The notes under the pieces were generated by a model that had not been told where the DNA came from, made no database searches, and saw only the letters and a list, made by a program, of their open reading frames with translations. A program made the translations under genes and the position numbers. Of a stretch of DNA of 64,000 nucleotides, positions 58,301 to 64,000 are shown one piece after another. The first letter of the stretch is position 1; every line of letters starts with the position of its first letter. The DNA comes from Actinostola sp. cb2023 (lineage: Eukaryota; Cnidaria; Anthozoa; Actiniaria; Actinostolidae), in assembly GCA_033675265.1 (NCBI GenBank), contig JAUJYZ010000249.1:47298-111297 (forward strand), written 5' to 3'.

Positions 58301-61300
58301 TTTTTTCGACAAACCAAGTTTTTGCCATTAACCGAATTTTTTTGTGAGTGAATAACTTGTTATGGACTACACAGATTTTGCGCAAAAAAAACGTTTAAAA
58401 GTAAAGTTTTGGTAATAGGCGAGCTTTTTTTGTGATCGATTAAAAATACTACATCAAAATCTCTTTCGGTTAAGAAAATCTTCTTCCATCCAAAAACTAT
58501 CGAGCACAGAATCTCGATCGACTAAGAAAAACTTCTTATATCCAAAAAAACTCCAGGTTCAGTTTTCCTGGAAACACAGCCTTTTTCCGACAAACCAAGT
58601 TTTTGCCATTAACCGAATTTTTACAAAAAACAAAAAATAACAAGAAATATCACGAAACAACAAGAACTACATAAAAGTAAAAAATTACAAAAAATTACAA
58701 AAAATTACAAAAAATTACAAAAAATTACAAAAAAAATTACAAAAAATTACAAAAAATTACAAAAAATTACAAGAAGTAACAAGAAATAACAAGAAATAAC
58801 AAAAAAAAAAAATACTAAATAAACACTAAATAATACTACATAACAAGAAATAACACGAAACAACAAGAAATACATAAAAGTAAAAAATAACAAAAAATTA
58901 CAAAAAATTACAAAAAATTTACAAGAAGTAACAAGAAATAACAAGAAATAACAAAAAAAAAATACTAAATAACACTAAATAATACTACATAACAAGAAAT
59001 AACACGAAACAACAAGAAATACATAGAAGTAAAAAAATTACAAAAAAAATTACTAAAAAAATTACAAAAAATTACAAAAAGTTTACAAAAAATTACAAGT
59101 AACAAGAAATAACAAAAAAATAACAAGAAATAACACGAAACAACAAAAAATACATCAAAGTAAAAAATTAAAAAAAAATTACAAAAAAATACAAAAAATT
59201 ACTAAAAAATTTAACAAAAAAATAACAAGACATAACAAGAAATAACAACAAAAAATACTATATAACACTAACCGAAAAACTGAATAACTGTTATGAACTA
59301 CAGAGTTTTTTGCGTTGGAAAGAGTTTTCGGCAAATCATAGAGAGCTTTTTCGTATTTCGTATCCATCACAAAATGTCAGTGCCCTAAGAAAAACGTCTT
59401 CCATCCAAAAATTATCGAGCACAGAATCTGGATCGACTAAGAAAACTTTTTTTCCCTCAAAAAACTTCAGCGAGCAGTTTTCTTCCAATACAGCCTTTTT
59501 TCAACAAACCAAGTTTTTCCCATTAACCGAATTTTTGTGAGTGAATCACTTGTTATGAACTACACAGATTTTGCGCAGGAAAACGTTTTTTTCGGTGTCG
59601 ATAGAGTTTTACGTATTCGATTACTTTTTGGAGATCGATCGCGAAAATACTATCTATCACAAAATGTCGGTCGATTAAGAAAATCTTCTTCCATCCAAAA
59701 ATTATCGAGCACAGAATCTGGGTCGACTAAGAAAAACTTTTTCCCTCAAAAAACTTCAGCGAGCAGTTTTTTCTTCCAATACAGCCTTTTTTCAACAAAC
59801 CAAGTTTTTCCCATTAAAAAATTACAAAAATTTTTGTGAGTGAATCACTTGTTATGAACTACACAGATTTTGCGAAAAAAAAAAAACGTTTTCCGTGTCG
59901 CTAAGTTTTGGTAATAGGCGAGCTTTTTGTGATCGATTGCGAAAAATACTATCCATCACAAAATCTCTTTCGGTTAAGAAAATCTTCTTCCATCCAAAAA
60001 CTATCGAGCACAGAATCTCGGTCGACTAAGAAAAACTTCTTATGTCTAAAAAAAAATTCAGGTTCAGTTTTCTCCTGCAACACAGCCTTTTTCCGACAAA
60101 CCAAGTTTTTGCCATTAACCGAAATTTTGTGAGTGAATCACTTGTTATGAACTACACAGATTTTGCGCAGGAAAACGTTTTCGGCGTCGATAGAGTTTAC
60201 GTATTCGATTACTTTTTGGAGATCGATCGCGAAAATACTATCTATCACAAAATGTCGGTCGATTAAGAAAATCTTCTTCCATCCAAAAAAACTATGGAGC
60301 ACAGAATCTCGGTCGACTAAGAAAAACTTTTTCCCTCAAAAAACTTCAGCGAGCAGTTTTCTTGCAATACAGCCTTTTTTCAACAAACCAAGTTTTGGCC
60401 ATTGACCGAATTTTGGTGAGTGAATCACTTGTTATGTACTACAGAGATTTAGCGTTGGAAAGTTTTCGGCGTCGATACAGTTTTGGTAATAGACGAGCTT
60501 TTTGTGATCGATTGCGAAAATACTATCCATCACAAAATCTCTTTCGACTAAGAAAACCGTCTTCCATCAAAAAAGTATGGAGCACAGAATCTGGGTCGAC
60601 TAAGAAAAATTTTTTTTCCCTCAAAAAACTTCAGCGAGCAGTTTTCTTCCAATACAGCCTTTTTTCAACAAACCAAGTTTTTCCCATTAACCGAATTTTT
60701 GTGAGTGAATCACTTGTTATGGACTACACAGATTTTGCGCAGTAAAAACGTTTTCCGTGTCGCTAAGTTTTGGTAATAGGCGAGCTTTTTGTGATCGATT
60801 GCGAAAATACTATCCATCACAAAATCTCTTTCGGTTAAGAAAATCTTCTTCCATCAAAAAACTATCGAGCACAGAATCTCGATCGACTAAGAAAAACTTC
60901 TTATGTCCAAAAAAAAAAACTCCAGGTTCAGTTTTCCTGGAACACAGCCTTTTTCCGACAAACCAAGTTTTTGCCATTAACCGAATTTTTAACAAAAAAA
61001 TAAAGAAATATCACGAAACAACAAGAACTACATAAAAAGTAAAAAATTACAAGAAATTAAAAAATTACAAAAAATTACAAAAAATTACAAAAAATTACAA
61101 AAAATTACAAAAAATTAAAAAAAAAATTACAAAAAATTACAAAAAGTAACAAGAAATAACAAAAATGACAAGAATTACAAAAATACTAAATAAAAATAAC
61201 TAAATAAATACTACATAACAAGAAATAACACGAAACAACAACAAATACAAGAAATAAAAGTAAAAGAAAATTAAAAAAAAATTACAAAAAATTACAAAAA

Positions 61301-63358
61301 ATTACAAGAAGTAACAAGAAATAACAAGAAATAACAAGAAAAAATACTAAATAACACTAAATAATACTAAATAACACGAAACAAGAAAAAACAAGAAATA
61401 ACACGAAACAACAAGAAATACATAGAAGTAAAAAATTACTGTTAAATAATTACAAAAAATTACAAAAAAATACAAAAAGTTACAAAAAATTACAAGTAAC
61501 AAGAAATAACAAAAAATAACAAGAAATAACACGAAACAACAAGAAATACATCAAAGTAAAAAATTACAAAAAATTACAAAAAATTACAAAAAATTACAAA
61601 AAATTACAAGAAATAACAAGACATAACAAGAAATAACAAAAAAAAATACTATATAACACTAAATAAAACTGAATAACTGTTATGAACTACAGAGTTTTTG
61701 CGTTGGAAAGAGTTTTTTCGGCAAATCATAGAGTTTTCGTATTTCGTATCCATCACAAAATGTCAGTGCCCTAAGAAAAACGTCTTCCATCCAAAAATTA
61801 TCGAGCACAGAATCTGGATCGACTAAGAAAAATTTTTTCCCTCAAAAAACTTCAGCGAGCAGTTTTCTTCCAATACAGCCTTTTTTCAACAAACCAAGTT
61901 TTTCCCATTAACCGAATTTTTGTGAGTGAATCACTTGTTATGAACTACACAGATTTTGCGCAGGAAAACGTTTTCGGTGTCGATAGAGTTTACGTATTCG
62001 ATTACTTTTTGGAGATCGATCGCGAAAAAAAATACTATCTATCACAAAATGTCGGTCGATTAAGAAAATCTTCTTCCATCCAAAAATTATCGAGCACAGA
62101 ATCTGGGTCGACTAAGAAAAACTTTTTCCCTCAAAAAACTTCAGCGAGCAGTTTTCTTCCAATACAGCCTTTTTTTTTCAACAAACCAAGTTTTTCCCAT
62201 TAACCGAATTTTTGTGAGTGAATCACTTGTTATGAACTACACAGATTTTGCGAAGTAAAAACGTTTTCCGTGTCGCTAAGTTTTGGTAATAGGCGAGCTT
62301 TTTGTGATCGATTGCGAAAATACTATCCATCACAAAATCTCTTTCGGTTAAGAAAATCTTCTTCCATCCAAAAACTATCGAGCACAGAATCTCGGTCGAC
62401 TAAGAAAAACTTCTTATGTCAAAAAAAAAATTCAGGTTCAGTTTTCCTGCAACACAGCCTTTTTCCGACAAACCAAGTTTTTGCCATTAACCGAAATTTT
62501 TGTGAGTGAATCACTTGTTATGAACTACACAGATTTTGCGCAGGAAAACGTTTTCGGCGTCGATAGAGTTTACGTATTCGATTACTTTTTGGAGATCGAT
62601 CGCGAAAATACTATCTATCACAAAATGTCGGTCGATTAAGAAAATCTTCTTCCATCCAAAAACTATGGAGCACAGAATCTCGGTCGACTAAGAAAAACTT
62701 TTTCCCTCAAAAAACTTCAGCGAGCAGTTTTCTTGCAATACAGCCTTTTTTCAACAAACCAAGTTTTGGCCATTGACCGAATTTTGGTGAGTGAATCACT
62801 TGTTATGTACTACAGAGATTTAGCGTTGGAAAGTTTTCGGCGTCGATACAGTTTTTGGTAATAGGCGAGCTTTTTGTGATCGATTGCGAAAATACTATCC
62901 ATCACAAAATCTCTTTCGACTAAGAAAACCGTCTTCCATCAAAAAAGTATGGAGCACAGAATCTGGGTCGACTAAGAAAAACTTTTTCCCTCAAAAAACT
63001 TCAGCGAGCAGTTTTCTTCCAATACAGCCTTTTTTTTCAACAAACCAAGTTTTTCGCATTAACCGAATTTTTGTGAGTGAATCACTTGTTATGGACTACA
63101 CAGATTTTGCGCAGTAAAAAACGTTTTCCGTGTCGCTAGTTTTGGTAATAGGCGAGCTTTTTGTGATCGATTGCGAAAATACTATCCATCACAAAATCTC
63201 TTTCGACTAAGAAAACCTTCTTCCATCCAAAAAGTATCGAGCACAGAATCTCGATCGACTAAGAAAAACTTCTTATGTCCAAAAAACTCCAGGTTCAGTT
63301 TTCCTGGAACACAGCCTTTTTCCGACAAACCAAGTTTTTGCCATTAACCGAATTTTTA
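55323..63358. repeat. Alternating AT-rich satellite and 285-bp unit blocks
   Basis: AT-rich blocks at about 55323-55890, 56425-56940, 58622-59275 and 60990-61670 alternate with 285-bp blocks at about 55891-56424, 56941-58621, 59276-60989 and 61671-63358. Each 285-bp block ends at nearly the same place (CCAAGTTTTTGCCATTAACC then GAATTTTTAAC) and starts with the same GAATAACTGTTATGAACTAC, so the pair forms a higher-order repeat with 2-6 units per block. Copies near 58300-58500 and 59280-59900 carry extra A or T bases in homopolymers. Confidence 0.9.
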
Positions 63359-63773
63359 ACAAAAAATAACAAGAAATATCACGAAACAACAAGAACTACA
63401 TAAAAGTAAAAAATTACAAAAAATTACAAAAAATTACAAAAAAAAAAATTACAAAAAAAAAATTACAAAAAATTACAAAAAATTACAAGAAGTAACAAGA
63501 AATAACAAGAAATGACAAGAAAAAAATACTAAATAACACTAAATAATACTACATAACAAGAAATAACACGAAACAACAAGAAATACATAAAAGTAAAAAA
63601 TTACAAAAAATTACAAAAAATTACAAAAAATTACAAAATACAATTACAAGAAAGAAGTAACAAGAAATAACAAGAAATAACAAGAAAAAATACTAAATAA
63701 CACTAAATAATACTACATAACAAGAAATAACACGAAACAACAAGAAATACATAGAAGTAAAAAATTACAAATA
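63359..63773. repeat. Last AT-rich satellite block
   Basis: Same units as before, ending abruptly at TTACAAATAATTGCC, where an unrelated retroelement end follows. Confidence 0.85.
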
Positions 63774-64000
63774 ATTGCCTAGTATCAGTATTGTTATTAT
63801 TAGTATTATAGTATTACTAGTATGAGTATTATTAATATTATTATTATTATTATTGGATTGAAGGTATTTAACTTCGTCAGACAAAGGGAATAGACGACAA
63901 ACGCGTATTCAGACGTTTCGCCGGTGAAGGCTTCATCAGTACATTGTCTGTTATACGACGATCTGGTATTGACAGTATTAGAATACACTTCATGAACGGA
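63774..64000 (-). mobile_element. End of a Penelope-like element with hammerhead-like motif
   Basis: On the - strand: CTGATGA, stem with GCC...GGC, GAAAC, then GTC (63939-63916), followed by TTTGTCTGACGAAGTTAAAT and an AAT microsatellite (63810-63855). The same GAAGTTAAATACC-type phrase next to a microsatellite occurs near 30700-30735. The element continues past the window edge. Confidence 0.5.

Noticed and set aside
52318..63117. Family of about 60-130-residue proteins with shared RKYYPSQNLF and STESGSTKK words
   Set aside because: These arise from the 285-bp satellite. The frame changes from unit to unit and stops fall at the same unit positions; there is no sign of selection on protein. 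A check of synonymous versus non-synonymous change across units would be decisive.
52126..63770. CRISPR array
   Set aside because: Repeats are long, contiguous and variable without unique spacers, and the organism is an animal.

Overview
The window is AT-rich, intron-bearing animal DNA with very dense repeats. The gene families present (a CCT3-like fragment, integrase-type transposases, HECT and alpha-kinase genes, a Crypton recombinase, Penelope-like remnants) fit a marine invertebrate. A cnidarian is my best guess, but that is inference; nothing in the window proves the taxon. No bacterial operon, rRNA, tRNA or CRISPR array was seen.

The main content is two large DNA transposons built to one plan. 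Element A (about 10622-24744, 14.1 kb) has long terminal inverted repeats (TIRs). Between them lie two convergent spliced genes: a 490-residue DDE integrase-like transposase on the + strand and a 651-residue HECT E3 ubiquitin ligase on the - strand. Both reading frames are intact after splicing. Element B (about 33112-40482, 7.4 kb) has 460-bp TIRs around a 407-residue integrase-like transposase (+) and an alpha-kinase (-) whose last exon carries a one-base frameshift. Both elements start with a TGGYGGCCG-like end, and in both the genes start in or just inside the TIRs and converge. The TIRs therefore probably serve as promoters, and the second gene looks like a captured regulatory enzyme that travels with the transposase.

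Layout: 1-3270 degenerate repeats and a 63-bp minisatellite. 3270-7304 two related copies of a composite repeat with a TA-flanked MITE and a perfect 19-bp-stem hairpin. 7477-9340 a fragment of a CCT3-like chaperonin gene, then small terminal exons and a polyA signal. 9397-10425 an element with an 8-bp target duplication. 10622-24744 element A, with many MITEs in its introns. 24745-28830 short motif clusters, a poly-G/C MITE, 151-bp and 34-bp tandem repeats and microsatellites. 28837-31217 a foldback element, a Harbinger-like element and two opposed Penelope-like fragments. 31366-42762 an AT-rich inverted-repeat (foldback) element into which B is nested. 42775-44514 a MULE-like element with an 11-bp target duplication. 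44932-63770 a composite satellite (AT-rich short repeat alternating with a 285-bp unit), interrupted by a Crypton-type tyrosine recombinase element (49461-51503) and a 678-bp MITE rich in CACGTG sites. 63774-64000 a Penelope/hammerhead-like end.

Functionally, the only genes likely to make full proteins are the two transposases and the HECT gene. The kinase, the Crypton recombinase, the CCT3 piece and the Penelope pieces are broken or partial. All exon boundaries were placed by eye from splice signals, phase and family resemblance, and need transcript support.
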